Source of the DNA: Streptomyces sp. SKN60
Lineage (GTDB): Bacteria; Actinomycetota; Actinomycetes; Streptomycetales; Streptomycetaceae
DNA: 64,000 nucleotides
NCBI RefSeq assembly: GCF_026236535.1
Contig: NZ_JAHTMW010000008.1
Span: forward strand, 1 to 64,000
Reading direction: 5' to 3'
Both the position numbers and the translations under genes were made by a program. This document shows positions 25,356 to 34,899 of the stretch, in pieces; position 1 is the stretch's first letter; the number at the start of each line of letters is the position of its first letter. A model generated the notes under the pieces. That model had not been told where the DNA came from and did not search any database. It saw only the letters and a program-made list of their open reading frames with translations.

Positions 25356-26645
25356 TCAGTAGCGGGCGGCGGGCAGTGCGTCGGCGGGGTCCGGCGCGTC
25401 GCCGTCGGCCTGCTCGTCGTGGCCGAGCCCGCCCTCGACGGGGCCGCGCCGGGCGTGCCGGGCGAGCAACCAGGCGTTGAGGACGGCGAGCAGCACGAAG
25501 AGCGTGGTGAAGACGGCGAGCGAGAGCCGCATCGCGCCGGGGGAGAGGCCGGAGACCGCGTCCTCGGTCTTCAGCAGGCCGTACACCACCCAGGGCTGGC
25601 GGCCCGCCTCGCGGAACACCCAGCCGCTGATCATCGCGACGTACGGCAGCGGCACCGCGGCCATCAGGGCCAGATGCCAGAGCCGGAAGCGGAAGACGGC
25701 TCTTCTGAAGCAGGCGAGGATCAAACCCGCGAAGCTGAAATACATCATCAGGGCGAAGCAGATGAGCATGATCAGCCCCGCACCGCGGGTCCAGCCGACC
25801 GAGGGGACGTAGTCCCCGGGGCCGAAGCGGGCGACCAGATCCGCCTGGAGGCGCGCGATCTCCGCGGTCCGCTGCCCGAACACCGCCGACTTCATCGGCT
25901 GGAAGGTGCTGAGCGCGGAGAGCTGCAGCCCGCCGAAGACGGCCGTCACCATCAGCGCCGGGAACGACAGGAACACCCCGATGCGCAGGCTGCGCCCGAA
26001 GAACTCCCACTCGGGGGAGCGCCGGAACAGGTGGTAGGCGCTCACGCCCGCCATGAAGAACCCCGCCGTGAGCAGCGCCCCGGCCACCACGTGCCCGAAG
26101 GCGAGCAGCGCGGACGGGTTGGTGAGCACCGCCACCGGGTCGTCCAGGACCAGGACCCCGTCCTCCGTGCGGTGGCCGACGGGGTGGTTGAGGAAGCCGT
26201 TGGAGACCAGGATCCAGTAGGCGGAGAGATACGCGGTGAGCGCCACGATCCAGATCGCGGCCAGGTGCACCCAGCGGTTGAGCCGGTGCCAGCCGAAGAT
26301 CCACAGACCGAGGAAGGTCGACTCGACGAAGAAGGCCACGATCGTCTCGACCGCGAGCGAGGCGCCGAAGACGTTCCCGGCGTAGTGGGTGAGCCCGCTC
26401 CAGCTCATGCCGAACTGGAACTCCATCACGATGCCGGTGACGATCCCGACCGCGTAGTTGATCACGTACAGCTGGCCCCAGAAGCGCACCAGACGCGCGT
26501 CCAGCGGCGTGCCGGAGAAGGTCGCCCGGGTCTGCAGCACGGCGACGACCGTCGCGAGGCCCAGGGTGAGGGCGACGAAGAGGAAGTGGCCGCCCGCGGT
26601 GAGGGCGAACTGCAGCCGCGCGAGATCGAGTACGTCCTGGTTCAC
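25356..26645 (-). CDS. cydA: Cytochrome bd-type quinol oxidase subunit I
   Basis: Haem-bearing subunit of a bd oxidase, 429 residues, nine hydrophobic helices. Axial ligands are visible: H20 (GGHFLF) for one haem, H185 (FGHVVAGALL) for b558, and M300/M301. E100 and E108 sit where the proton-channel glutamates of bd oxidases are. The hallmark GW..REAGRQPW is at 341-352. The Q-loop is short, as in cyanide-insensitive oxidases. QPMK (K252) is conserved, but the residue in place of the E. coli quinol-site Glu257 is Gly. The start is GTG. The adjacent two-component system may regulate it. Confidence 0.85.
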   Translation of the reverse strand: MNQDVLDLARLQFALTAGGHFLFVALTLGLATVVAVLQTRATFSGTPLDARLVRFWGQLYVINYAVGIVTGIVMEFQFGMSWSGLTHYAGNVFGASLAVETIVAFFVESTFLGLWIFGWHRLNRWVHLAAIWIVALTAYLSAYWILVSNGFLNHPVGHRTEDGVLVLDDPVAVLTNPSALLAFGHVVAGALLTAGFFMAGVSAYHLFRRSPEWEFFGRSLRIGVFLSFPALMVTAVFGGLQLSALSTFQPMKSAVFGQRTAEIARLQADLVARFGPGDYVPSVGWTRGAGLIMLICFALMMYFSFAGLILACFRRAVFRFRLWHLALMAAVPLPYVAMISGWVFREAGRQPWVVYGLLKTEDAVSGLSPGAMRLSLAVFTTLFVLLAVLNAWLLARHARRGPVEGGLGHDEQADGDAPDPADALPAARY

Positions 26646-26704
26646 CCCGCAAGCGTCGGCGTACGGCCATGGGCGGCGCGTCGCCCGCCGGTGGACACCC
26701 GTCC

Positions 26705-26755
26705 TACCCCTCGGGTTGCGGCCCCGGCCGGGCGCGTACCCCCGTGGTTGCGGCC
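26705..26755 (-). repeat. 19-nt imperfect direct repeat upstream of cydA
   Basis: TACCCCTCGGGTTGCGGCC (26705-26723) and TACCCCCGTGGTTGCGGCC (26737-26755) match at 16 of 19 positions and are 32 nt apart, about three helical turns. They lie 60-110 nt upstream of the cydA start. A palindrome TCCCCTAGGGGA (26767-26778) follows, next to the response-regulator stop. Candidate regulator sites. Confidence 0.4.
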
Positions 26756-26781
26756 GCCGGGCTTGGTCCCCTAGGGGATGC

Positions 26782-27447
26782 TCAGGCCAGCCAGCCGGGG
26801 GTGATCATCCCCGACTCGTACGCCAGGATCACCAGCTGCGCCCGGTCCCGCGCGTCCAGCTTGGTCATGATCCGGCTGACATGGGTCTTGGCGGTCGCGG
26901 GGGAGAGCACGAGCCGCCGGGCGATCTCGTCGTTGGAGAGCCCGGCCCCGACCAGGCCCATGACCTCCCGCTCGCGCTCGGTCAGCGCGTTGAGCCGGGG
27001 GCTCGGGTCCGGGCGGGGCGCGCGGCCCGCGAACTCGGCGATCAGCCGGCGGGTCACCGCGGGGGCGATCAGGGCGTCGCCGCGCGCCACCACCCGCACC
27101 CCGTGCAGCAGCTCCTCCGGCTCGGTGTCCTTCACCAGGAAGCCGCTCGCGCCGGCGCGCAGCGCCCCGTACACGTAGTCGTCGACGTCGAAGGTGGTGA
27201 GGATGACCACCCGCACCCCTTCGAGGGCCGGGTCCTGCGTGATCCGGCGGGTGGCCTCCAGACCGTCCAGGACCGGCATCCGGACGTCCATCAGGACCAC
27301 GTCCGGGCGCAGCTCGCGGGCGAGCGCCACCGCCCGCTCGCCGTCGGCGGCCTCCCCGACCACCTCGATGTCGTCCTCGTCGGCCAGGATCGACCGGAAG
27401 CCGGCCCGGACCAGGGTCTGGTCGTCGGCGAGCACGACGCGGATCAT
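26782..27447 (-). CDS. NarL/LuxR-family response regulator
   Basis: A 221-residue regulator. Receiver domain at 1-120 with the DD pair (ADDQ), phospho-acceptor D54 (LMDVRMP) and the LKD motif. The LuxR helix-turn-helix is at about 155-210 (LTEREREVMGLVGAGLSNDEIARRLVLSPATAKTHVSRIMTKLDARDRAQ). The gene overlaps the kinase gene upstream by ATGA, so the pair is coupled. The stop is near the cydA promoter region on the same strand, so the pair plus cydAB could form one regulatory unit; which genes it controls is unknown. Confidence 0.88.
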   Translation of the reverse strand: MIRVVLADDQTLVRAGFRSILADEDDIEVVGEAADGERAVALARELRPDVVLMDVRMPVLDGLEATRRITQDPALEGVRVVILTTFDVDDYVYGALRAGASGFLVKDTEPEELLHGVRVVARGDALIAPAVTRRLIAEFAGRAPRPDPSPRLNALTEREREVMGLVGAGLSNDEIARRLVLSPATAKTHVSRIMTKLDARDRAQLVILAYESGMITPGWLA

Positions 27448-28667
27448 GCGGAGTCCCCCTCGGGAGCGATTTCGGGCGCGGGCGCGGACGTGGGCGCGGA
27501 CGGCGGGAACGGGAGCCGGGCGTCGACCCGGAAGCCGCCGGGAATGTTACGGGCCGTCAGCTCGCCGCCGAAGGCGCGGGCCCGCTCGGCCATGCCCCGG
27601 ATGCCGCTGCCCGGCGGCCGGTCATCGGGCGCGCCTCCGCCGTCGTCCTCGACGCGCAGCCGCAGCGCGTCCGGGCCCCAGTCGAGCGCAACGAGCACCG
27701 AGCGGGCCGCCGCGTGCCGGGTCACGTTGGTCAGCGACTCCTGCACGATCCGGTACGCGGCGAGGTCGAGCGGCGGCGGCAGCGGCACCGGCGTCCCGCC
27801 GACCCGGGTGCGCACCTCCAGGCCGGCGCTCGCGGCCCGCTCCACCAGCTCCGGCAGCAGCGCGAGCCCGGAGGCCGGGGCGGTCGGCGCCGCCTCGCCG
27901 GCCCCGCGCAGCACCCCGAGGGTGGCGCGCAGCTCGCGCAGCGCCTCCTTGCTGGTGTCCCGTACGGCCCGCAGCGCCTCCTCGGCGGCGGCCAGACCCT
28001 GCGCGGCGGCGGGCTTCTTGCCGAGCCGGTGCAGCGCGGCGCCGGACTGCACGTTGATCAGCGAGATGCTGTGGCCGAGGATGTCGTGCACCTCCCGGGC
28101 GATCCGCAGCCGCTCCTCGGTGGCGCTCTGCCGGGCCCGGGCCTCCTGCTCCCGCTCGGCGGCGAGGGCGCGCTGCTCCACCTCGCGCAGATAGGCGACC
28201 CGGTTGCGCTGGGCGCGGCCGACCGCGACCAGGCTGATCAGCCAGCCGGCCATCATCGCGAGCGAGGTGTCGTCGATCTGCCGGTGTCCCGGCCGCTGTC
28301 GGATCTCGCCGAGGCCGACCGCGAGCAGCGTCACGGCCGCCAGCGCGACGGCGGCGGCGAACCGGCCCTCGGCGGCGGTGGTGTAGAGCGCGACCGCGAA
28401 GGCGATGAGGAGCGGGCCGTCCTGGGCGGACAGCGGGTAGTAGACGGCGCACGCGAGGAGCGTGACCACGGCGACCGCCACGGGCTGCCGGCGGCGCAGG
28501 ACGAGCGCGCCGCAGCCGGTCAGGATCAGCGCCCAGCCGAGCGCGGTGCGCCCGGCCGGCTCCGGCTCGTAGCGCGCCACGACCAGGGTCCAGACCGCCG
28601 TGACGAGGAACACGACCAGCGCCACGAGCGCGTCGCGGAGGTCGCGCGACCGGAGGCTGAGGGGCAT
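27444..28667 (-). CDS. NarL-type sensor histidine kinase (HisKA_3)
   Basis: A 407-residue membrane kinase. About four to six hydrophobic helices in the first 165 residues carry no clear extracytoplasmic sensor, typical of small Streptomyces kinases that sense within or near the membrane. The HisKA_3 dimerisation box is [17 protein letters not shown] (phospho-acceptor His in EVHD). The HATPase end has [10 protein letters not shown] and DDGGG and [12 protein letters not shown] 28667 is preferred because TATGCT lies 7 nt upstream. The in-frame ATG at 28742 would put the coding start inside the recA SOS box and add a short non-conserved tail. Confidence 0.85.
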   Translation of the reverse strand: MPLSLRSRDLRDALVALVVFLVTAVWTLVVARYEPEPAGRTALGWALILTGCGALVLRRRQPVAVAVVTLLACAVYYPLSAQDGPLLIAFAVALYTTAAEGRFAAAVALAAVTLLAVGLGEIRQRPGHRQIDDTSLAMMAGWLISLVAVGRAQRNRVAYLREVEQRALAAEREQEARARQSATEERLRIAREVHDILGHSISLINVQSGAALHRLGKKPAAAQGLAAAEEALRAVRDTSKEALRELRATLGVLRGAGEAAPTAPASGLALLPELVERAASAGLEVRTRVGGTPVPLPPPLDLAAYRIVQESLTNVTRHAAARSVLVALDWGPDALRLRVEDDGGGAPDDRPPGSGIRGMAERARAFGGELTARNIPGGFRVDARLPFPPSAPTSAPAPEIAPEGDSA

Positions 28668-28722
28668 GTTCCGAAGCATAGGCACGGGCCGGGAGCCGTT
28701 GCCGGACACCGGCGTGGTGCGC

Positions 28723-28752
28723 TTGACACGAAAATCGAACATCCATTCTTAT
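28723..28752 (+). promoter_or_regulatory. recA promoter with Cheo/SOS box between -35 and -10
   Basis: TTGACA (28723-28728) and TCTTAT (28747-28752) make a -35/-10 pair at 18-nt spacing. GAACATCCATTCT (28737-28749) overlaps the spacer and the -10. That sequence matches the Cheo-type SOS box I recall for Streptomyces recA promoters. LexA bound here would block polymerase directly. Confidence 0.75.
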
Positions 28753-28824
28753 GGGGGTGCAGGGCCTTGGGAACACGGGGTTGTGGCCGGGTTTTCCACA
28801 GGCTGGAGGGGACGTCGGAGCCCG

Positions 28825-28847
28825 TTGTCAGTGGCAGGGGTTAGCGT
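28825..28847 (+). promoter_or_regulatory. RecA-NDp (PafBC-type) promoter of recA
   Basis: TTGTCAGTGGC (28825-28835), 6 nt, then TAGCGT (28842-28847). This is an exact fit to the actinobacterial RecA-NDp arrangement (TTGTCAGTGGC-N6-TAGGGT) apart from one base of the -10. It gives LexA-independent damage induction. Transcription would start about 7 nt on, at or beside ATG 28855, which reads in frame into recA. Confidence 0.85.
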
Positions 28848-28890
28848 CTTTCCCATGAAGCGATCGACTCAAGCAAACCGGGTGGAACCC

Positions 28891-30018
<1,128 letters not shown>

Positions 30019-30022
30019 CCCG

Positions 30023-30589
30023 GTGACCGGCCGCACCGAATGGCCGGACGACAGCCCCGACTCGTCGAGGGCCGAGAAGGAGCTGTCGTCCCAGGATCCG
30101 GCTGAGCGGGCGCGGGCGATCTGCCTGCGCCTGCTCACCGGAACCCCCCGCACGCGCAAGCAGCTGGCCGACGCGCTGCGCAAGCGGGAGATCCCCGACG
30201 AGATCGCCGACGAGGTGCTCTCCCGCTTCGAGGACGTCGGACTCATCGACGACGCCGCCTTCGCCGGGGCCTGGGTCGAGTCCCGGCACCACGGCCGGGG
30301 CCTCGCCCGCCGCGCGCTCGCCCGGGAGCTGCGCACCAAGGGCGTCGACCCCACCCTGATCCAGGAAGCGGTCGAGCAGCTCGACTCGGACCAGGAGGAG
30401 GCCCGCGCCCGCGAGCTGGTCGCCCGCAAGCTCCGGGCCACCCGAGGCCTGGAGCGCGACCGCCGCCTCCGCCGCCTCGCCGGCATGCTCGCCCGCAAGG
30501 GCTACCCGGAGGGCATGGCCCTACGGGTGGTCCGCCAGGCCCTGGAGGCGGAGGGCGAGGACACGGACGGGCTGGACGAGCCCTTCTAG
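30023..30589 (+). CDS. recX: RecX regulatory protein
   Basis: Inhibitor/modulator of RecA filaments, 188 residues. Three RecX-type three-helix repeats are visible (ICLRLLTGTPRTRKQLADALRKREIPDEIADEVLSRF; AWVESRHHGRGLARRALARELRTKGVD; KLRATRGLERDRRLRRLAGMLARKGYPEGMALRVVRQ). The GTG start is 5 nt after recA, so the two are co-transcribed and probably coupled. A perfect hairpin begins on its stop codon. Confidence 0.9.
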   Translation: MTGRTEWPDDSPDSSRAEKELSSQDPAERARAICLRLLTGTPRTRKQLADALRKREIPDEIADEVLSRFEDVGLIDDAAFAGAWVESRHHGRGLARRALARELRTKGVDPTLIQEAVEQLDSDQEEARARELVARKLRATRGLERDRRLRRLAGMLARKGYPEGMALRVVRQALEAEGEDTDGLDEPF

Positions 30590-30619
30590 CTCAGCGGCCA
30601 TGTGTGGTGGCCGCTGAGC
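30589..30619. terminator. Terminator after recX
   Basis: GCTCAGCGGCCA (30589-30600) and TGGCCGCTGAGC (30608-30619) form a perfect 12-bp stem with a 7-nt loop. It starts on the last base of the recX stop codon. Confidence 0.75.
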
Positions 30620-30626
30620 CGGCTGG

Positions 30627-30685
30627 TCATCCGTCACCGGCTCATGCGTCACCGGCTCATCCGTCACGGGCTCAGCCGGTGACGG
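30627..30685. repeat. Three 15-nt tandem repeats closing into an inverted copy
   Basis: TCATCCGTCACCGGC occurs three times in a row (30627-30641, 30642-30656, 30657-30671; one base differs in copies 2 and 3). GCCGGTGACGG (30675-30685), inside the end of the minus-strand gene, is the exact inverse of part of copy 1, giving an 11-bp stem. It may end transcription of the secreted-protein gene and grew by tandem duplication. Confidence 0.6.
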
Positions 30686-32003
30686 AGAAGACCACCCGGA
30701 CGCCGGTGGTGCTGTTGATGCGTTCGTTGAGGCCCCAGATTCGCTTGGAGACCGGGGCGTAGCCGAGGTTCTGGGTGTAGATCGGGGACGTGGTGTAGAC
30801 GTGCGGGGCGTCGTCGGGCAGGGCCCGGTGGATGCACGAGTAGTCGGCGTTCGGGTCGCCCGAGCCGCCGCCCACGCCCGACGGGCAGGTGCCGCTCATG
30901 TACCAGTAGGTGCCGTTGGTGGTGGCGCCCCCCATGTCCCATACGGGTGAGACGAAGCCGCGCGTGGCGTGGCTGACGCCGTGGCCGGACGGGTCGCTGG
31001 TGGTGGGAAGGGCGGTGAGGTAGTTGAGCGGCCAGCGGATGACGCGCCCACCGGACCCGCCCTTGACGTACTCGGCGGAGACCAGGCCGTCCTGGCCCGT
31101 GCGGTCAAGGCTGAGGGAGTTCAGACAGGGCGTCGTCCCACTGGTGACGACGCAGGCCTGGTTGTCGGCGCCGGTCGTCCGGTACTTGCCGATCATGGGC
31201 AGGGCGTAGCTGCTCCAGCGCGCCGAGGACACGCCTCCGGTGATGCCGACAGCCTCCTGGCTCGAGTTGACCTTCCAGATGTGCTGGAGGTCGTAGACCT
31301 GGAGCCAGCGCCCGTTGGCCACGAACACCTTGTTGCCGTACCAGACGACACCGTCGGCATGCGTTCCCTGGACCGCCTTGAAGTTGCCGTCTCCGCCCGC
31401 GACGGATCCGGTCGGCTCGACCAGCAGCAGGTGGTTGTAGCTGATCTTCCCGTTGTCGGCGTTGACCAGACTCACCCGGGCGAACTCGTTCGGGACGGCC
31501 TCGGCGGTGCCCATCTTCCGGCTGAAGTGCCAGGAGGCGAGGAAGGCGGTGCGCCCGTCCACCAGTCCGTCGGGCTGTGCGTCGTACGAGCCGGTGAGAC
31601 CCTGCGGGGTCCAGCCGCCCGCCTCGGTGTACGAGTTGGACGTGTCGTCACCCTTGTCCCAGCAGAAACCGCTGGGGGAAAGGCTCGCCGAAAGGCCCGT
31701 GTCGTGGCACAGGCCGGAAGCGCCGGTCCGGCCACCGGAGGTGAGCACTGCGGTCGAGTTCAGCCGGGTGATCGCGCCACCCGCCTCCACGGCGTTGATC
31801 GCCTCGCCGTAGACATCGAAGGAGTTCTTCGACTGCCCGTCGAAGGACGACACCGGGTCAAGGGTGAACTGCCCGGCCGTCGCCGGATCCAACTCCGAGA
31901 ACGCCATCGCGGCGTGCGCGGGTCCGGCCGCCACCGTGGACCCCGCGGTGATGGCGAGGCCCGCCACGAGCGTGGTGACGACATGCTTCCATGATCTTGT
32001 CAT
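30672..32003 (-). CDS. Secreted protein of unknown function
   Basis: 443 residues with a clear Sec signal peptide (MTRSWKHVVTTLVAGLAITAGSTVAAGPAHA, cleavage near AHA-AM at about residue 31). The mature part is rich in Gly, Ser, Thr, Trp and Tyr, with repeated strand-turn patterns (GTHADGVVWYGNKVFVANGRWLQVYDLQHIW) that suggest a beta-propeller. Paired cysteines (LCHD...FCWD; QACV...TPCLN; TCPS...YSCI) look like disulfides. No catalytic motif seen. TAGGGT lies 7 nt before the ATG and there is no SD, so it is probably leaderless. Base usage fits the host. Confidence 0.75.
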   Translation of the reverse strand: MTRSWKHVVTTLVAGLAITAGSTVAAGPAHAAMAFSELDPATAGQFTLDPVSSFDGQSKNSFDVYGEAINAVEAGGAITRLNSTAVLTSGGRTGASGLCHDTGLSASLSPSGFCWDKGDDTSNSYTEAGGWTPQGLTGSYDAQPDGLVDGRTAFLASWHFSRKMGTAEAVPNEFARVSLVNADNGKISYNHLLLVEPTGSVAGGDGNFKAVQGTHADGVVWYGNKVFVANGRWLQVYDLQHIWKVNSSQEAVGITGGVSSARWSSYALPMIGKYRTTGADNQACVVTSGTTPCLNSLSLDRTGQDGLVSAEYVKGGSGGRVIRWPLNYLTALPTTSDPSGHGVSHATRGFVSPVWDMGGATTNGTYWYMSGTCPSGVGGGSGDPNADYSCIHRALPDDAPHVYTTSPIYTQNLGYAPVSKRIWGLNERINSTTGVRVVFSVTG

Positions 32004-32089
32004 GCGGCGAACCCTAACAACGGGCCCGCACGGCTCCGCCCGGTGGACGAAGGCCCTTTGCCGGACTGCCGGACTGCCGGACCGCCGGA

Positions 32090-33775
32090 TCAGGCGGGAC
32101 GGCCGGCCTCCATGGCGGGGTCGCCCAGGACCGGCTCCTCCTCGCAGGGCGCGCTGCCGCCCCGTACCGCGTCGGCCGCCGCGTGCAGCTCCTCCGGGCG
32201 CACACCGGCGAAGGCGGCGGCCAGGTGGCCGTCCGGGCGGACCAGGAGGACCGCGTGGGCGGGGGCGCCGGGGTAGGCCTCGGTGACCAGGAGCTCGGCC
32301 GGGGCCGGGAGGGTGTCCACGGCCTCGGCGAGCCGGGGCATCACGCCCGCGCTCACCCAGTGCCGCCGGTCCCAGACCCCGGTGCCCGGGGCGACCAGGA
32401 GCACCAGGAGCCGGCCCTGCCCGAGGCGGTCGCGGAGCCGTACCGTCGTGCCGTCGGGCGCGGTCACCCGGACGTCCTCGACCGGACCCCCGTCCGGGGT
32501 GCCCACCGGGATCCGGCCCTCGGCCGGTTCGGGCGCCAGCGGCGAGTGCGGATAGGCGGGCAGTGCGCCCAGCGGGCCGCGGCCCAGATGCCCGTCGGTG
32601 AGCAGGACGTCGTGGCTGCGGCCGCCGCCGGGCAGGATCGTGCGCAGCCCCCCGCCGCCGCGCAGCACCGGAAGAGCCTGGTCGGCCGCGCGCAGCAGCC
32701 CCGCGACGGCGGCCCGGCGCTCGCTCTGGTAGCTGTCGAGCAGCACCGGCGAGGCGTCCCGGTGGTGCCAGCTGTACGCCAGCTTCCAGGCCAGGTTGTC
32801 GACGTCCCGCAGCCCCTCGTCGAGGCCCTGGGTGCCGACCGCGCCGAGCAGGTGCGCCGCGTCGCCGGCGAGCAGGACCCGGTCCACCCGCCAGCGCCGG
32901 GCGAGCCGGTGGTGCACGGTGTAGACGCCGGTGTCGATCAGGTCGTACGGCGGGGTGACGCCCTCGCACCAGCCGGCCAGGGTGTCGCGGATGCGGGTGA
33001 CGAGCGCGTCGGGGGTGACCAGTTCGCCGCGCGGCGGCAGCAGCCAGTCGATCCGCCACAGCCCGTCGGGCAGCGGCCGGGCGCTGATCTCGTCGCCGGC
33101 GCCCCGCCACGGCGGCTGACGGTGCAGCAGGGCCTCGCCGGCCCAGGGGAGTTCGGTGCGCAGCGCGGCGACCGCGTGCCGTTCGACGGCGGTCCGTCCG
33201 GGGAAGCGGATGCCGAGCAGCTTGCGCACGGTGGAACGGGCGCCGTCGCAGCCGACCAGATGGCTGCCGCGCCACCAGGTGCCGTCCGGGCCGCGGGTGT
33301 GGGCGCTGACGCCGTGCGCGTCCTGCTCGATCGTGTCGACCCGGGACTCGGCGACCAGAGTGATCAGGTCCTGGCGGGCGATGGCGTCGCGCAGCCCGCG
33401 GGCCAGGGCGTGCTGGGTGACGTGCAGCGGGGCGGCGGGTCCGGCGGGCTCGCCGGCCGGGCCGTCCGGTCCGTCGGTCTCGCCGTCGCCGGTGCCCGGG
33501 CCGAGGCCCAGGTCGAGCCGGACGTGCCGGGTCTGCTGGCGGCGGCGCATCGAGCGCCAGCCGACCCACCGCACCCCTTCGTCACGCAGGGTGGCGCAGC
33601 CGAGGCGTTCGAGGAGGGCGGCCATGTCGGCGCGGAGCACCACGGTGCGGGCGGGCCGCGGCTCCTCCTTGCCGGCGCTCTCGTCGAGGACGACGCTGGG
33701 CACGTCCTGGGCGGCCAGGGCGAGGGAGAGCGCGAGGCCGACGGGCCCCGCGCCCACGATGATCACCGGGTCCAC
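32090..33775 (-). CDS. FAD-dependent aromatic-ring monooxygenase (PheA/TfdB family)
   Basis: 561-residue class A flavoprotein hydroxylase. FAD fingerprint GAGPVGLALSLALA at residues 6-19 after the start; DG motif GCDGARSTVRKLLG in the middle; GDAAHLLGAVGTQGLDEGLRDVDNLAWKL for the second FAD/NADPH contact. The C-terminal thioredoxin-like domain is present. Substrate unknown, likely a phenol or polyketide. The GTG at 33775 starts the Rossmann strand and has AGGAG 12 nt before it; the longer open frame upstream is not protein-like. It stands alone after the glu terminator and 86 nt before the secreted-protein gene. Confidence 0.85.
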   Translation of the reverse strand: MDPVIIVGAGPVGLALSLALAAQDVPSVVLDESAGKEEPRPARTVVLRADMAALLERLGCATLRDEGVRWVGWRSMRRRQQTRHVRLDLGLGPGTGDGETDGPDGPAGEPAGPAAPLHVTQHALARGLRDAIARQDLITLVAESRVDTIEQDAHGVSAHTRGPDGTWWRGSHLVGCDGARSTVRKLLGIRFPGRTAVERHAVAALRTELPWAGEALLHRQPPWRGAGDEISARPLPDGLWRIDWLLPPRGELVTPDALVTRIRDTLAGWCEGVTPPYDLIDTGVYTVHHRLARRWRVDRVLLAGDAAHLLGAVGTQGLDEGLRDVDNLAWKLAYSWHHRDASPVLLDSYQSERRAAVAGLLRAADQALPVLRGGGGLRTILPGGGRSHDVLLTDGHLGRGPLGALPAYPHSPLAPEPAEGRIPVGTPDGGPVEDVRVTAPDGTTVRLRDRLGQGRLLVLLVAPGTGVWDRRHWVSAGVMPRLAEAVDTLPAPAELLVTEAYPGAPAHAVLLVRPDGHLAAAFAGVRPEELHAAADAVRGGSAPCEEEPVLGDPAMEAGRPA

Positions 33776-33900
33776 GGCGCGGCTCCTGAAGGCTTGCGAG
33801 GCCGTACGGTCATGCGGGTTGCACAGCAGAGTGTGGCGCTGGCCCGGAGCTTGATCACAGAACGTATGCAACCCACTGGGGGTGCCCGCGTCAAGTGAGC

Positions 33901-33927
33901 GGGGGCAGCGGCGTCGCCACTGCCCCC
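33901..33927 (-). terminator. Terminator of the glu operon
   Basis: GGGGGCAG (33901-33908) and CTGCCCCC (33920-33927) pair perfectly, with GGC/GCC pairing possible inside after one mismatch. It lies 19 nt beyond the gluD stop on the minus strand. Confidence 0.6.
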
Positions 33928-33945
33928 GGATGATGTCACACGCCG

Positions 33946-34899
33946 TCAGTTCTTCGTGACGCCAGGGCCGTCGGCGGGTCCCGCGGCCGGTCCCGCACCC
34001 GGTCCGGCCGCCGCCGCGTCGGCGGCGTCCACGGCCTCCGCGGTGGCCTGCGCGGGCAGGACGGCGGTCACGACCGGGTCGGCGACCTTGATGCCGGTCT
34101 TCGCCCGGCGGCCGCGCCGCTCGATCCAGGTGGCGAGCGCGGAGAGGGCCAGGCACAGCGCGATGTAGATGGCGCCGAAGACCACGATCACGGACACGTA
34201 CGGGTACTGGCCGTTGACCAGCGTGTTGGAGGCGATCAGCCGGGCCGAGTAGAGCAGCTCGGGGTAGAGGATCACGAAGCCGAGCGAGGTGTCCTTGAGG
34301 GTCACCACCAGCTGGCTGATGATCGTCGGCAGCATCGACCGGACCGCCTGCGGCAGCAGGACGCTGGTCATCACCTGGGTCTTGGTCATGCCGAGCGCGT
34401 AGGCCGCCTCGCGCTGGCCGCGCGGCACCGCGTTGACGCCGGCGCGCAGCACCTCGGCCTGCACACAGCCGTTGTAGACCGACAGGCCGAGGGCGAGCGC
34501 CCACATCGAGTAGTCGGTGAGGAAGGCGACCCAGACCGCGAAGATCGTGATGAGCAGCGGGATGGAGCGGAAGACCTCGATGAAGGTGGTGGCCGCCCAG
34601 CGGACCGGCTTGTGGTCGGAGAGCCGGCCGACGGCGAGCAGCACGCCGAGGACGAGGGAGCCGACGGCCGCCAGGCCGAAGGCCTTGAGGGTGGACAGCA
34701 GGGCGTCGGCGATGTTCTGCCGGATGCCCGCGTAGTTGAAGATGTCCCACATCTCGGGGGCGAGATGCCCCTTGTCGCTCAGCCGCAGCACGCTGACGGC
34801 GAGCAGGGCGAGGATCGCGAGGCTGCCGACGACCGCGTAGATCCGGTTGCGGACCTTGGCCTTGGGGCCGGGCGCGTCGAAGAGAACGCTGGCGCTCAT
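33946..34899 (-). CDS. gluD: Glutamate ABC transporter permease GluD
   Basis: His/Glu/Gln/Arg/opine-family (HisM-type) permease, 317 residues. Five to six membrane helices, and the EAA loop REAAYALGMTKTQVMTSVLLPQAVRSMLPTII that docks on the ATPase. The C-terminal 45 residues are Ala/Gly/Pro-rich and cytoplasmic. It overlaps gluC by ATGA at 34896-34899. Order gluA-B-C-D from the shared promoter matches S. coelicolor and Corynebacterium glutamate uptake operons. Confidence 0.9.
   Translation of the reverse strand: MSASVLFDAPGPKAKVRNRIYAVVGSLAILALLAVSVLRLSDKGHLAPEMWDIFNYAGIRQNIADALLSTLKAFGLAAVGSLVLGVLLAVGRLSDHKPVRWAATTFIEVFRSIPLLITIFAVWVAFLTDYSMWALALGLSVYNGCVQAEVLRAGVNAVPRGQREAAYALGMTKTQVMTSVLLPQAVRSMLPTIISQLVVTLKDTSLGFVILYPELLYSARLIASNTLVNGQYPYVSVIVVFGAIYIALCLALSALATWIERRGRRAKTGIKVADPVVTAVLPAQATAEAVDAADAAAAGPGAGPAAGPADGPGVTKN

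Noticed and set aside
26646-26781. Rex site upstream of cydA
   Set aside because: No TTGTGAA/TTCACAA pair found.
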